A stretch of 64,000 nt of DNA from Dallia pectoralis (GCA_029465975.1 CM055743.1:19779220-19843219); one strand, 5' to 3'. Shown: positions 49,901 to 62,309, counted from the first letter of the stretch. Numbers and translations are program-made. Notes: generated from the sequence alone by a model not told the origin.

Positions 49901-52900
49901 ATAACACCACCCCATAACACCATAACACCACCCCATAACGCCACCCCATAACACCACCCCATAACACCACCCCATAACACCATAACACCACCCCATAACG
50001 CCACCCCATAACGCCACCCCATAACACCACCCCATAACACCAACCCATAACGCCATAACACCACCCCATAACACCACCCCATAACGCCATAACACCACCC
50101 CATAACACCACCCCATAACACCATAACACCATAACACCACCCCATAACACCATCCCATAACGCCACCCCATAACGCCACCCCATAACGCCATAACACCAC
50201 CCCATAACACCATCCCATAACGCCATAACACCACCCCATAACACCATAACACCACCCCATAACACCACCCCATAACACCATAACACCATAACACCACCCC
50301 ATAACACCATCCCATAACACCACCCCATAACGCCACCCCATAACGCCACCCCATAACGCCACCCCATAACACCACCCCATAACACCACCCCATAACACCA
50401 CCCCATAACGCCACCCCATAACGCCACCCCATAACCCCATAACGCCACCCCATAACCCCATAACACCACCCCATAACGCCACCCCATAACGCCACCCCAT
50501 AACACCACCCCATAACACCACCCCATAACACCACCCCATAACGCCACCCCATAACGCCACCCCATAACACCACCACACCACCCCATAACACCACCCCATA
50601 ACACCACCCCATAACGCCACCCCATAACCCCATAACGCCACCCCATAACCCCATAACGCCACCCCATAACACCACCCCATAACACCACCCCATAACCCCA
50701 TAACGCCACCCCATAACGCCACCCCATAACGCCACCCCATAACGCCACCCCATAACACCACCCCATAACGCCATAACACCACCCCATAACGCCACCCCAT
50801 AACACCATAACACCACCCCATAACGCCACCCCATAACACCACCCCATAACGCCACCCCATAACACCACCCCATAACGCCACCCCATAACCCCATAACGCC
50901 ACCCCATAACACCACCCCATAACACCACCGCATAACACCTCCGCATAACACCACCGCATAACACCACCCCATAACACCACCCCATAACACCACCCCATAA
51001 CACCATAACACCACCCCATAACACCACCGCATAACACCTCCGCATAACACCACCGCATAACACCACCGCATAACACCACCCCATAACACCACCCCATAAC
51101 ACCACCGCATAACACCACCGCATAACACCACCCCATAACACCACCCCATAACACCACCCCATAACACCATAACACCACCCCATAACGCCACCCCATAACG
51201 CCATCCCATAACGCCACCCCCTAACGCCACCCCATAACGCCACCCCATAACACCACCCCATAACACCACCCCATAACACCACCCCATAACACCACCCCAT
51301 AACGCCACCCCATAACGCCACCCCATAACGCCACCCCATAACACCAACCCATAACACCACCCCATAACACCATAACACCACCCCATAACACCACCCCATA
51401 ACACCACCCCATAACGCCACCCCATAACACCACCCCATAACACCACCCCATAACACCATAACACCACCCCATAACGCCACCCCATAACACCACCCCATAA
51501 CGCCATAACACCACCCCATAACACCATAACGCCAGCCCATATCGCCACCCCATAACACCACCCCATAACGCCATAACACCACCCCATAACACCACCCCAT
51601 AACGCCATAACACCACCCCATAACACCACCCCATAACACCATAACACCATAACACCACCCCATAACACCATCCCATAACACCACCCCATAACGCCACCCC
51701 ATAACACCACCCCATAACGCCACCCCATAACCCCATAACGCCACCCCATAACGCCACCCCATAACACCACCCCATAACACCACCCCATAACGCCACCCCA
51801 TAACGCCACCCCATAACGCCACCCCATAACCCCATAACGCCACCCCATAACGCCACCCCATAACACCACCCCATAACACCACCCCATAACGCCACCCCAT
51901 AACGCCACCCCATAACCCCATAACGCCACCCCATAACACCACCCCATAACACCACCCCATAACACCACCCCATAATGCCACCCCATAACCCCATAACGCC
52001 ACCCCATAACCCCATAACGCCACCCCATAACACCACCCCATAACCCCATAACGCCACCCTATAACACCACCCCATAACACCACCCCATAACCCCATAACA
52101 CCACCCCATAACACCACCCCATAACACCACCCCATAACACCACCCCATAACACCACCCCATAACCCCACCCCATAACCCCATAACGCCACCCCATAACGC
52201 CACCCCATAACGCCACCCCATAACACCATAACACCACCCCATAACACCACCCCATAACACCATAACACCACCCCATAACACCACCCCATAACACCACCCC
52301 ATAACACCATAACACCACCCCATAACACCACCCCATAACACCACCCCATAACACCATAACACCACCCCATAACACCACCCCATAACACCACCCCATAACA
52401 CCACCCCATAACACCATAACACCACCCCATAACACCACCCCATAACGCCACCCCATAACACCAACCCATAACAGCACCCCATAACAGCACCCCATCGTTC
52501 ATTCAGTGAAAAAACACGAGCTCCTACTGACTGGTAACACACATATACTCCTACTGACTGGTAACACGTGTAACGCTATATGATTAGTCACTGACAATTG
52601 GCTTGAGGCACAAATGCCCTGAATTCTCAATTTTGAAACAGATTGCTGGTTAATCATTAATGATGCAAAATCAGGTCCATTTTATCCTCTGATTTCTCCA
52701 CAGAAAACAAAAACTAAATACGGACGGATTATTATATTTATATACAGTAGTAGTATACAGTAGTAGTACACAATCGTAGTATACAGTAGTAGTACACAAT
52801 AGTAGTACACAATAGTAGTATACAGTAGTAGTACACAATAGTAGTATACAGTAGTAGTACACAATAGTAGTACACAATAGTAGTATACAGTAGTAGTACA

Positions 52901-55900
52901 CAATAGTAGTACACAATAGTAGTACACAATAGTAGTATACAGTAGTAGTACACAGTAGTAGTACACAGTAGTAGTACACAGTAGTAGTACACAGTAGTAG
53001 TACACAGTAGTAGTATACAGTAGTAGTATACAGTAGTAGTATACAGTAGTAGTATACAGTAGTAGTACACGGTAGTAGTATATGGTAGTAGTATACAATA
53101 GTAGTACACAGTAGTAGTATACGGTAGTAGTATACAATAGTAGTACACAGTAGTAGTACACAGTAGTAGTATACAGTAGTAGTATACAGTAGTAGTATAC
53201 AGTAGTAGTATACAGTAGTAGTATACAGTAGTAGTACACAGTAGTAGTATACAGTAGTAGTACACAATAGTAGTATACAGTAGTAGTACACAATAGTAGT
53301 ACACAGTAGTAGTACACAATAGTAGTACACAGTAGTAGTATACAATAGTAGTACACAGTAGTAGTATACAGTAGTAGTACACAATAGTAGTACACAGTAG
53401 TAGTATACAGTAGTAGTATACAGTAGTAGTACACAATAGTAGTACACAGTAGTAGTATACAGTAGTAGTACTCAATAGTAGTACAAAGTAGTAGTATACA
53501 GTAGTAGTACACAGTAGTAGTACACAGGTAGTAGTACACGGTAGTAGTATACGGTAGTAGTACACAGTAGTAGTACACAGTAGTAGTACACAGTAGTAGT
53601 ATACAATAGTAATATACAGTAGTAGTATACAGTAGTAGTATACAGTAGTAGTACACAATAGTAGTATACAGTAGTAGTACACAATAGTAGTACACAGTAG
53701 TAGTATACAGTAGTAGTATACAGTAGTAGTATACAATAGTAGTACACAGTAGTAGTATACAGTAGTAGTATACAGTAGTAGTACACAATAGTAGTATACA
53801 GTAGTAGTATACAGTAGTAGTATACAGTAGTAGTATACAGTAGTAGTATACAGTAGTAGTATACAGTAGTAGTATACAGTAGTAGTACACAGTAGTAGTA
53901 TACAGTAGTAGTACACAATAGTAGTATACAGTAGTAGTATACAGTAGTAGTACACAGTAGTAGTATACAGTAGTAGTATACAGTAGTAGTACACAGTAGT
54001 AGTACACAGTAGTAGTACACAGTAGTAGTATACAGTAGTAGTATACAGTAGTAGTATTCAGTAGTAGTATACAATAGTAGTATACAATAGTAATATACAG
54101 TAGTAGTATACAGTAGTAGTATACAATAGTAATATACGGTAGTAGTATACGGTAGTAGTATACAGTAGTAGTATACAGTAGTAGTATACAGTAGTAGTAT
54201 TCAGTAGTAGTATATGGTAGTAGTATACAGTAGTAGTATACAGTAGTAGTATACAGTAGTAGTATTCAATAGTAGTATACAGTAGTAGTATACAATAGTA
54301 ATATACAGTAGTAGTATACAGTAGTAGTATACAATAGTAGTACACAGTAGTAGTATATGGTAGTAGTATACAGTAGTAGTATACAGTAGTAGTATACAGT
54401 AGTAATATACAGTAGTAGTATACAATAGTAATATACAGTAGTAGTATACAGTAGTAGTATACAATAGTAATATACAGTAGTAGTATACAGTAGTAGTACA
54501 CAATAGTAGTACACAGTAGTAGTATACAGTAGTAGTACACAGTAGTAGTATACAGTAGTAGTATACAGTAGTAGTATACAGTAGTAGTATACAGTAGTAG
54601 TACACAATAGTAGTACACAATAGTAGTACACAGTAGTAGTACACAGTAGTAGTATACAATAGTAATATACAGTAGTAGTATACAGTAGTAGTACACAATA
54701 GTAGTATACAGTAGTAGTACACAATAGTAGTACACAGTAGTAGTATACAGTAGTAGTATACAGTAGTAGTATACAATAGTAGTACACAGTAGTAGTATAC
54801 AGTAGTAGTATACAGTAGTAGTACACAATAGTAGTATACAGTAGTAGTATACAGTAGTAGTATACAGTAGTAGTATACAGTAGTAGTATACAGTAGTAGT
54901 ATACAGTAGTAGTATACAGTAGTAGTATACAGTAGTAGTACACAATAGTAGTATACAGTAGTAGTATACAGTAGTAGTACACAGTAGTAGTATACAGTAG
55001 TAGTATACAGTAGTAGTACACAGTAGTAGTACACAGTAGTAGTACACAGTAGTAGTATACAGTAGTAGTATACAGTAGTAGTATACAGTAGTAGTATACA
55101 GTAGTAGTATACAATAGTAGTATACAATAGTAATATACAGTAGTAGTATACAGTAGTAGTATACAATAGTAATATACAGTAGTAGTATACAGTAGTAGTA
55201 TACAGTAGTAGTATACAGTAGTAGTATATGGTAGTAGTATACAGTAGTAGTATACAGTAGTAGTATACAGTAGTAGTATTCAATAGTAGTATACAGTAGT
55301 AGTATACAATAGTAATATACAGTAGTAGTATACAGTAGTAGTATACAATAGTGATATACAGTAGTAGTACACAGTAGTAGTATATGGTAGTAGTATACAG
55401 TAGTAGTATACAGTAGTAGTATACAGTAGTAATATACAGTAGTAGTATACAATAGTAATATACAGTAGTAGTATACAGTAGTAGTATACAATAGTAATAT
55501 ACAGTAGTAGTATACAGTAGTAGTACACAATAGTAGTACACAGTAGTAGTATACAGTAGTAGTACACAGTAGTAGTATACAGTAGTAGTACACAGTAGTA
55601 GTATACAGTAGTAGTACACAATAGTAGTACACAATAGTAGTATACAGTAGTAGTATACAGTAGTAGTACACAATAGTAGTATACAGTAGTAGTATACAGT
55701 AGTAGTACACAATAGTAGTACACAATAGTAGTACACAGTAGTAGTATACAGTAGTAGTATACAATAGTAATATACAGTAGTAATATACAGTAGTAGTATA
55801 CAGTAGTAGTATACAGTAGTAGTACACAATAGTAGTACACAGTAGTAGTATACAGTAGTAGTATACAGTAGTAGTATATGGTAGTAGTATACAATAGTAA

Positions 55901-56992
55901 TATACAGTAGTAGTATACAGTAGTAGTACACAATAGTAGTATACAGTAGTAGTATACAGTAGTAGTACACAATAGTAGTACACGGTAGTAGTATACAATA
56001 GTAATATACAGTAGTAGTATATGGTAGTAGTATACAGTAGTAGCATTTACAATGTGGCCATGTTAGGTGTCCTGCCTCTAATTGAAGATTAACAATGTGG
56101 CCATGTTAGGTGTCCTGCCTCTAATTGAGGATTTACAATGTGGCCATGTTAGGTGTCCTGCCTCTAATTGAGGATTTACAATGTGGCCATGTTAGGTGTC
56201 CTGCCTCTAATTGAAGATTTACAATGTGGCCATGTTAGGTGTCCTGCCTTTAATTGAGGATTTACAATGTGGCCATGTTAGGTGTCCTGCCTCTAATTGA
56301 GGATTAACAATGTGGCCATGTTAGGTGTCCTGCCTCTAATTGAAGATTTACAATGTGGCCATGTTAGTTGTCCTGCCTCTAATTGAGGATTTTAACAATG
56401 TGGCCATGTTAGGTGTCCTGCCTCTAATTGAGGATTTACAATGTGGCCATGTTAGGTGTCCTGCCTCTAAATGTTAGCGATTTTATCAAAGAAAATATTG
56501 TTCAGACAAAGTTTTGCTTTCTATGTGTTCTGCTAAAATATTATTTTTGTAAACAGGTTGTTTTCAGTTTTCAATCTCTCCAACCTGTCTAAATGTCGGC
56601 CAAACGTCATACACAATGCCCATTTGTATGTATGCTTTTAAATTCACATGACAGTAAAAGACATCTATGCAGAATACAGTATTCAGTAAAATCAACTGGT
56701 GGGTATCAAAGAAAACCAAATAATCACAAGGTGCATTTTACCCATAAAGTACAAAAGAACTCCTAAAATCTTCAGGTTCATCAATCAACCAATAATTATA
56801 TTTTTCAAGTTTTTAAGTTCATGCAAATGCAGTACTCTTTATCCTACAGGATTATAAAGTATAGAGTCACCTGCATGCTTGCTTTGTTTAAGTGCTGTTG
56901 GTTCGTATGAATTTTCACTCACCTGACACATGACAGAGCAGCAACATCCCAATAATATGTGCAGGAGCCCAAACTGAGGTGGTCAGATGCAT
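37972..56992 (-). CDS. CDCP1: CUB domain-containing protein 1, complete, with an extra N-terminal module
   Basis: Twelve coding exons, minus strand: 56992-56923, 44970-44740, 44508-44152, 44044-43859, 43731-43378, 43265-43071, 42731-42537, 42434-42237, 41807-41451, 41330-40974, 40123-40039, 38449-37972. Junctions are GT-AG and nearly all phase 1; 3063 nt, 1020 aa (human 836). It is a single-pass receptor that recruits Src-family kinases. Exon 1 gives a signal peptide (IIGMLLLCHVS). Exons 2-10 encode the ectodomain of CUB and CUB-like modules with many N-glycosylation sites. Exon 11 is the transmembrane helix (about 835-861) followed by RRKKR. The tail has Tyr 875, 901, 910 and 935 in contexts (SIY, HVY, QMYGHLL, SYRTF) that match the human phosphotyrosines; no fifth tail Tyr. 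Exon pairs 2-3 and 4-5 are paralogous, explaining the length. Intron 1 is 12 kb, mostly minisatellite. Confidence 0.94.
38659..40022. repeat. 61-bp minisatellite in the last CDCP1 intron, about 22 copies
   Basis: Unit of 61 bp starting agcaagttccttagactggc. One disrupted unit near 39140-39190 has lost most of its sequence. The array ends about 16 bp from the donor of the transmembrane exon, and the unit resembles that donor-proximal intron sequence. Confidence 0.95.
40340..40844. mobile_element. Foldback MITE with TTAA target duplication (505 bp)
   Basis: Flanked by TTAA at 40340-40343 and 40841-40844. The ends AGGGATAGTTCACTTTG and the exact complement continue as imperfect inverted arms of roughly 150 bp each (tcttggatgc..., tttccgcagtag... 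and their complements), with a roughly 200-bp centre. TTAA duplications fit the piggyBac or Kolobok superfamilies; the family is not decided. No coding sequence. It lies in the CDCP1 intron between the last ectodomain exon and the transmembrane exon. Confidence 0.88.
44971..45504. other. Unique part of CDCP1 intron 1
   Basis: Single-copy intronic sequence just downstream of exon 2's acceptor in genome order. No element recognised. Confidence 0.45.
45505..45690. repeat. Short 16-/22-bp minisatellite with telomere-like motif
   Basis: Units of ctaaccctgggctgtg with or without an extra ctaacc/ctcacc hexamer, about 9 copies, in CDCP1 intron 1. Confidence 0.88.
45888..52494. repeat. Giant 13-/8-bp minisatellite in CDCP1 intron 1 (6.6 kb)
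   Basis: Built from ataacaccacccc (13 bp) and a truncated ataacacc (8 bp), with common acg for aca changes and local variants (gtaacacc, ataactcc, accaccgc). All long minus-strand frames here (up to 955 codons, YGVVLWGG-type) are the repeat translated. The CDCP1 sense strand is the G-rich one (repeated GGGGTGGTGTTAT). Confidence 0.97.
52495..52740. other. Short unique spacer between two arrays in CDCP1 intron 1
   Basis: About 245 bp of single-copy sequence with a small duplication (ctcctactgactggtaacac at about 52521 and 52549). Confidence 0.6.
52741..56043. repeat. Giant 13-bp minisatellite in CDCP1 intron 1 (3.3 kb)
   Basis: About 250 copies of a 13-bp unit cagtagtagtata with variants tacacaa, tacacag, atatggt and shortened aat(a)agtaat forms. 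Minus-strand frames up to 662 codons (YYYCILLLYTTTV period) are the repeat translated. A roughly 1-kb sub-block is repeated within the array (compare 54190-54560 with 55200-55560). Confidence 0.96.
56044..56469. repeat. 43-bp minisatellite in CDCP1 intron 1, about 10 copies
   Basis: Unit of 43 bp containing tttacaatgtggccatgtta, with small length changes in the gaagatt/gaggatt segment. Confidence 0.94.
56470..56922. other. Unique part of CDCP1 intron 1 next to exon 1
   Basis: Single-copy intronic sequence leading to the exon 1 donor (GT at 56921-56922). Nothing else seen. Confidence 0.5.
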
Positions 56993-59914
56993 GACCCTGT
57001 GGAACAAGAAACCGAGTAGAGGAAATATTTCAGACTAAATGTTGTTATTTAACACGCACGACTTCTCATTTTGTCAAATACTACGCTACAAAACGTTTAA
57101 TGGCGGTGACCATACAACTTCCTGATTTCATTGAGCATACCTGTTTCACTCGGTGGAGGGCGTTAACCATACCTGACGGAACCCGACCGAACCCGACGGA
57201 ACCTGACGGAACATGACGAAAGACTGTTGTAAGAGTTGACCAGAAAATAATCTGCTGGAATATTACTATTATTAATAACAGCTATTTCATTTCATTGATG
57301 CCCATTTTTACATTTAATTTTAATGACAAGTATCAAAGTATTTATTATAATGTCTAAATGTTCCTTCTTTCATATTATAGCATTTTTTTTTACGTTGACG
57401 TTTTGATGAGTTTTTGGAAGCACTGACAATTCAGTAACATCAGACATTTTGAAATTAAACGTTTTCATAAAAATGTTAATAAATGTAGATTTGTGAAACA
57501 AATCAGCATCAGAAAGAGTTTTATTCGCCAAGTCTGTTGACCCAAACAAGGAATTATTTTAGACCCGTTACTGCACTTAAGAGTTCACATGTTCTTTACA
57601 GATTGTAACTGCACACCATTTGAACTGTTTCCAGAAGCAAAATTAAATTGTGCAAGGAAAAAGAAATAAAAGTATTATTTGTTAGCTGTCGTTACATTTT
57701 AGTATATAAAAATGAGATGTACGTTTTTTCTAGATAATTCGAGTTGCAGTTTACACTTTAGTTTTTAATGCTCTTCTCCAGGGCAATTTACTGTTAAGTG
57801 TATTTATCTTTATATGATCATCATAAGTATTTAAAAAAACTTGCCTTATGGCAAAGATTGGCAGGATTTTTGTCTTTTTTCCATTTAACCATTGCATGTG
57901 TGTTTTGTGTCCCCGGATCTTGCACACACTCACTGCATATTTGGGACTCCTGCCTCCACATGTCTATGTGGTATTATGCAAGCATTCTTGAGATGTAGCC
58001 CGGGGCATTATACCACAGAAATAAGGCAGCAGGCACTAAACTCAGGTGAAACCAGTTTACAGTAGAAGTCTTTATATGTCGGTAGCTTTGTCAATAGACT
58101 TCACAAGTGAAAAAACAACACCTTCATTGTTTTTCTCAGAAATGTATCAACCATGTTATTTAATTTTTTTAAGAAAGCACTGTTAGCCTTCACTTCTGTA
58201 TTATCTTACTCTGGTAAGTAAATCTGTCAGTTAAATTATATTCTGGAGCATAGTTGTAACCATTTGAAGATATGAACCACATAAATATCACATAACAGCC
58301 AAAATAGTGCCCACTTATTTACCCCTTACCCCTTACCCCTTCTCCACGCTTCAAATATGTCACAAGTGTCTCAAAGATTTGTTCAGTTTAAAATATGTGT
58401 GTGTTAAAATAGCATTTGTGAAGATAACTGTCAGATAACTGTTGAGTGTAGTCAATACAGTTGGACACTGAAACCAGATTTACTGGTTTTACACGCTGGG
58501 TGCAGCAGGTGTTTATTCAGTGATGCACCCCAGGAGGAGGCTAGGATCTTTGTCAAACGGCAGGCAGTATGTCATACACAGGGAATAAATAAAGGTCAGG
58601 CAGAAATACAGGAAGGTCAGGCTAGTGGCGGCTTCAGGAAACAGCTTGAGTATCCAACTAGAGGCAACGGAAAAGGTAAATAATCAGGCTAGAAAATAAA
58701 GTCTAAGGCAGACAGGAAGGAACAGGTTGATTCAAGGTTTTAATATACAACATACTTCAAAAAAAGGCTTCGTAAAGTCACAACAGCACAAACAATACAG
58801 AAGAAAGAAAAAGGTGTTCAAAGATCTGAACAAAATGGTCAAAGTGAAAGTTTTTTTCTTGTTTATTGTCAAATGCACTGACTGTCACAGTTTCTGGAAC
58901 AGCGGCGCCCTCTGCTGGCTGGGATCAGCCATAACAGGCTGAGGCGCCTGATTCATTCCGTTCACCACAAGTTTTTATTCCATCATAAAAACACTCCCCG
59001 GACTGTATGTGACCACTCCACCTTGAATTAAACTAGGTCCTGCAGGCTTATGTGAAGTCCTATTATTCTGCCTGCTTTTGATGTATCACCAGTAATATTA
59101 TCCTGGAATTAATGCCCTTTACAGTGATGCAGAGAACAGGGTTTACTGTGTAAGAAACGACCACAGGTGAGTTGCTGTTATTGCATGAGCACTCAAATCC
59201 CCTGGGAGGGACACCACATCATAAAATCAACACATTGGTAAAGAAAGTCTTATAAACAAATCATTAGGCCCCATCAGATAGTCTGTTTAAACACGTCCAA
59301 TCACCGATCTATCCATTCTCCAAACCAATCACATGTCACAATCCATTTTGCACAGTCAACCACATATCGTTACTCCCGTTTGGGACACCGTCCATCCACC
59401 AATCACAGATCGACATCTAGTGGTAATATTTGGTTATGCTGCCCACCCCGGAAGATATTATGGGAGCTGAAACATTTCTGCCAGGGTAGAGTTACAATAG
59501 TTGATTTGCTTGCAGTTTTAAATGAAATAATTTCATAGTAGCCTATAGTTTAATGCCCTCCTGCCCTACACTAATCCAGGCAAGGATAATAAGAAGCCAA
59601 CTCTTTCAGACCTTTTGTGGAATGGCAAAGCTGTTAACTGCATAGACTAACCTAATGCCTTGAATAATACCAGCTGAATTCCTATTACATTTGATGTTTG
59701 AATATTAAAACTATACTAGTAGTTATGCTTAGGCGCTGTGAAATATAAACACGTGATAGCACACAATACATAATAATACTAATTGGGTAACTGAGTGCAA
59801 ATATTATTATAGTACAAGATATTGCTATGTGCAAAAGTTGCTGTTTTTCCTTTATAGTCTGTTAAAAGTGTGTGTGAGCCCCTGGCCTTGTTGAAAAGTC
59901 GTGAAGTATAGGCA
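56993..59914. other. CDCP1 5' flank and CDCP1-NRM intergenic sequence
   Basis: CDCP1 5' UTR/promoter is expected just above 56992; an AG right before the start region (about 57000) could be an acceptor from an upstream non-coding exon. A tiny 10-bp repeat (gacggaaccc type) occurs at 57172-57222. Sequence at about 57505-57560 and 58480-58720 resembles dispersed fish repeats, but no ends or coding part can be defined. No gene seen. Confidence 0.4.
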
Positions 59915-59929
59915 CTAATGGCCCAAAGC

Positions 59930-60106
59930 CTTCTGCCAGGGGGGAGTCAATGGAACAGTTTCCAGTTTGGGAGGAGTGATGGGCGAGTGTGGAGCTGTGT
60001 TCTTTCTAAGGTCCACCATCTCCACTGTCTTTAGAGCATTGAGCTCTAAGGTTTTGCTACACCAGGTCACCAGGTTGTCCAGTCTATAGAAACTCATCCC
60101 CACCAT
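59930..60106 (-). pseudogene. LINE reverse-transcriptase fragment (decayed)
   Basis: The minus strand encodes a run containing LVTWCSKTLELNALKTVEMV then DLRKNTAP, which is the segment after the catalytic region in non-LTR reverse transcriptases of fish LINEs (L2/Rex1-like). Only about 60 residues remain, with a missing residue in the VDFRK motif and no catalytic motif, so it is a dead fragment. Confidence 0.62.
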
Positions 60107-60561
60107 TGATATCTTGTCTATACTTTAAGTGTTCATTTCTTAGATTGACATATATTTGTAAGTATTTTATCATTAACATGATCGTCTTCATTAATCTTAA
60201 TAATACATCACATATTTCAGTTTTGAATGTATGTAAACACGTAAATTCTGTCCACGATTTTGACAATGAATTGCAATAATGTGTTTTTGTGCACTTCACA
60301 GTAAAAAAATAGAATCAAAATATATTTGTTGAGCCCTTTTTACATCAGAAGATGTCATTAAGTGCACCACACACAAAATACACAAAATCAATTGGGTTTC
60401 AATTGATAGCAACAAACGTAAATAATTCGCGATTTGACCCTCTGGACTTGCCGTTAGACACGCCCAGGCATGAGACAGGAGGGGCATGAGACGAGAGGCT
60501 TCGGGCTGCAGCCATACCCGTCTCGGGTAGAAAGGAAGTCTAGTAAAACTGGAATATAGAA
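60107..60561. promoter_or_regulatory. NRM: NRM 5' flank
   Basis: Single-copy sequence directly upstream of the NRM start codon; the last 100 bp are likely promoter and 5' UTR, judged only by position. Confidence 0.35.
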
Positions 60562-62309
60562 ATGTCATCTATCACGGCTCGTGGGATTATTTGCATATTG
60601 GCGTTGTCCAACTTTATTTTCGTTTTTATAACAGGTGCAGAATTCGTACGTTTTATCTCTTTTCGTGTGATATATCATAACATCACTGGAGATTCATCAC
60701 TATGTCAAGGTATGTTTCCTGACTCTGTACGTTTGGAAAAGTTACAAATGTTGTTCTGAAATGTTGTTAAGAGTTAATCTTCTAATACAATTAATGTATA
60801 TACTGTTTGTTTGGTTACATTAGCGAACTGCATCAAAAGTAGATTAGTTTAGAGATGGGTTTGTGCTATTAAGCAACAGTTCCAACATTTTTGGGAAACG
60901 CTGCGTAAGGAAACACAAGGCAACGAATGTGCATATGAGTTAGCTCATAGCAGCCCGGCTAGCTCAGTCGGTAGAGCATGAGACTCTTAATCTCAGGGTC
61001 GTGGGTTCGAGCCCCACGTTGGGCGCTACATTTTGATTTTGAATTACTATTTCAACACAATATTGCTACGACATGAATTACAATATATTATATGGGTGAT
61101 TACTAAATAACGGAATGGAATAGCGCCCAGCCTAAAGTCATATCACTAGAATAATAATTGATACTTTACTGCAATACATTGAATACTGAATCATCTATAT
61201 TATTGAATAAGGGCATTTCCTCATCCTATTCCTGTGTTCACTTTTCCTACTTCACACAGACTCCGTACCATGGTCTGTAGCCTTGCAGAACAACTCTGTT
61301 CTCCGTGCTCTGGTTGTGGATATGGGGCTTTTAGCTCTTTTCATTGTCCAGCATAGCCTATTGGCTCGAGCTTCAATCAAACAGCTTTGTCAGTCTGTTC
61401 TGGGTGTACTGAACAGGACCATGTACTGCTTCACCACTGCTTTGGCCCTCCAGGTAACGCACAGACTTTTGTTCATACAATGTACTGCAAATGTCACATG
61501 TGAACACCTTTTTCTGCCGTTCTTCACTGTGTTTTTTTCCATGTTTCAGGTATTGATGCAGTACTGGGAGCCTGTGAAGGAAGCTCCCTGTCTGTGGTCT
61601 GTGCGTAATGCCCCATGGAATACCTGGTTTCCTCTGCTCTGCTTCGCCCTGCACTTCCTCTGTTGGGCCATCATTTGCAGTATACTGCTGGTCTTTGACT
61701 ATCCAGAACTAATGGGGGTAAAGCAGGTAAAGTAAACCTACGCAGCTTCTGTTCAATCAAAAGACCACTAGTTCAGGCTCATTTAGGGAAATGGGTCAGT
61801 GGCAATGTTGGCACAAACTTTCTGCTAAGATCTGCTATTACCCTGATTAAATTATTTAGTTGTCAACTTACGATGAAATGCACAAACTGTAATTGGCTTT
61901 GGAGAAGAACGTCTGCAAACATTTTTTTTAATATATTTTTAAATATTACTTCCCATACCTTGTTCTCTCTATCTTCTCTCTTCTATCCATCCATCTTACC
62001 CAGGTTTACTATAAGTGCCTTGCTTTGGGGGACCCTTTGGCTCTAAAATCCCTCCGTGCTCAGCGTCTCTTGGCCCACCTGCGTCACCCGGTGTGTGTGG
62101 AGCTGGCTCTGGTGCTTTGGTTCCTTCCTGCCATGTCTCTGGACCGGCTGCTGTTAGCGGGGAGTCTGTCTGCCTACCTGGGCTTGGCTCACTCCCTGGA
62201 CACACAGGACTGTGCCTACCTCAGTGTCCAGCTGCACAGCAAACTGCGCCTCTTCTCTCTGTCACATTGGGATGCCGCTCAGGAAAATGACAGTGACAAG
62301 CAGGAATAA
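60562..62309 (+). CDS. NRM: Nurim (inner nuclear membrane protein), complete
   Basis: Four exons: 60562-60709, 61260-61453, 61550-61726, 62004-62309; 825 nt, 274 aa (human 262). Splice sites are GT-AG and phases match. Nurim is a multi-pass protein held tightly in the inner nuclear membrane and related in fold to isoprenylcysteine methyltransferases; its catalytic role is not established. Family blocks: TGAEFVRF after the first helix, VQHSLLARA (exon 2), MQYWEPV, LLVFDYPELMGVKQ (exon 3), and GDPLALKS, LRHPVCVEL, YLGLAHSLD in exon 4. The stop overlaps an AATAAA at 62305-62310, and another lies near 62326. A tRNA-Lys gene lies in intron 1. In human NRM is in the MHC region, so adjacency to CDCP1 is a fish-lineage arrangement. 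Confidence 0.95.
60953..61025 (+). tRNA. tRNA-Lys (anticodon CTT)
   Basis: 73-nt cloverleaf: 7-bp acceptor stem (GCCCGGC with GTTGGGC, two G-T pairs), D arm GCTC/GAGC, anticodon arm TGAGA/TCTCA with loop CTCTTAA (anticodon CTT at 60986-60988), T arm GTGGG/CCCAC with TTCGAGC, discriminator G. A and B boxes are intact and a short T run follows at 61029. It lies in NRM intron 1, same strand. Confidence 0.96.

Noticed and set aside
45739..52542. Very long minus-strand open frames (up to 955 codons) rich in YGVVLWGG
   Set aside because: They are translations of 13/8-bp tandem units with no stop codon in any phase, and they lie in CDCP1 intron 1.
52671..56046. Minus-strand frames of 200-662 codons rich in Tyr/Leu/Cys/Thr
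   Set aside because: Periodic translations of the 13-bp TACTACTGT-type array; no start context, domain or unique sequence.
58480..58990. Possible retroelement or dispersed-repeat remnant
   Set aside because: The sequence looks like fish dispersed repeats, but I can find neither terminal repeats nor target duplication nor coding motif, so it is not called.
62015..62290. Alternative plus and minus frames over NRM exon 4
   Set aside because: Shadow frames; the frame with GDPLALKS and LRHPVCVEL matches nurim.
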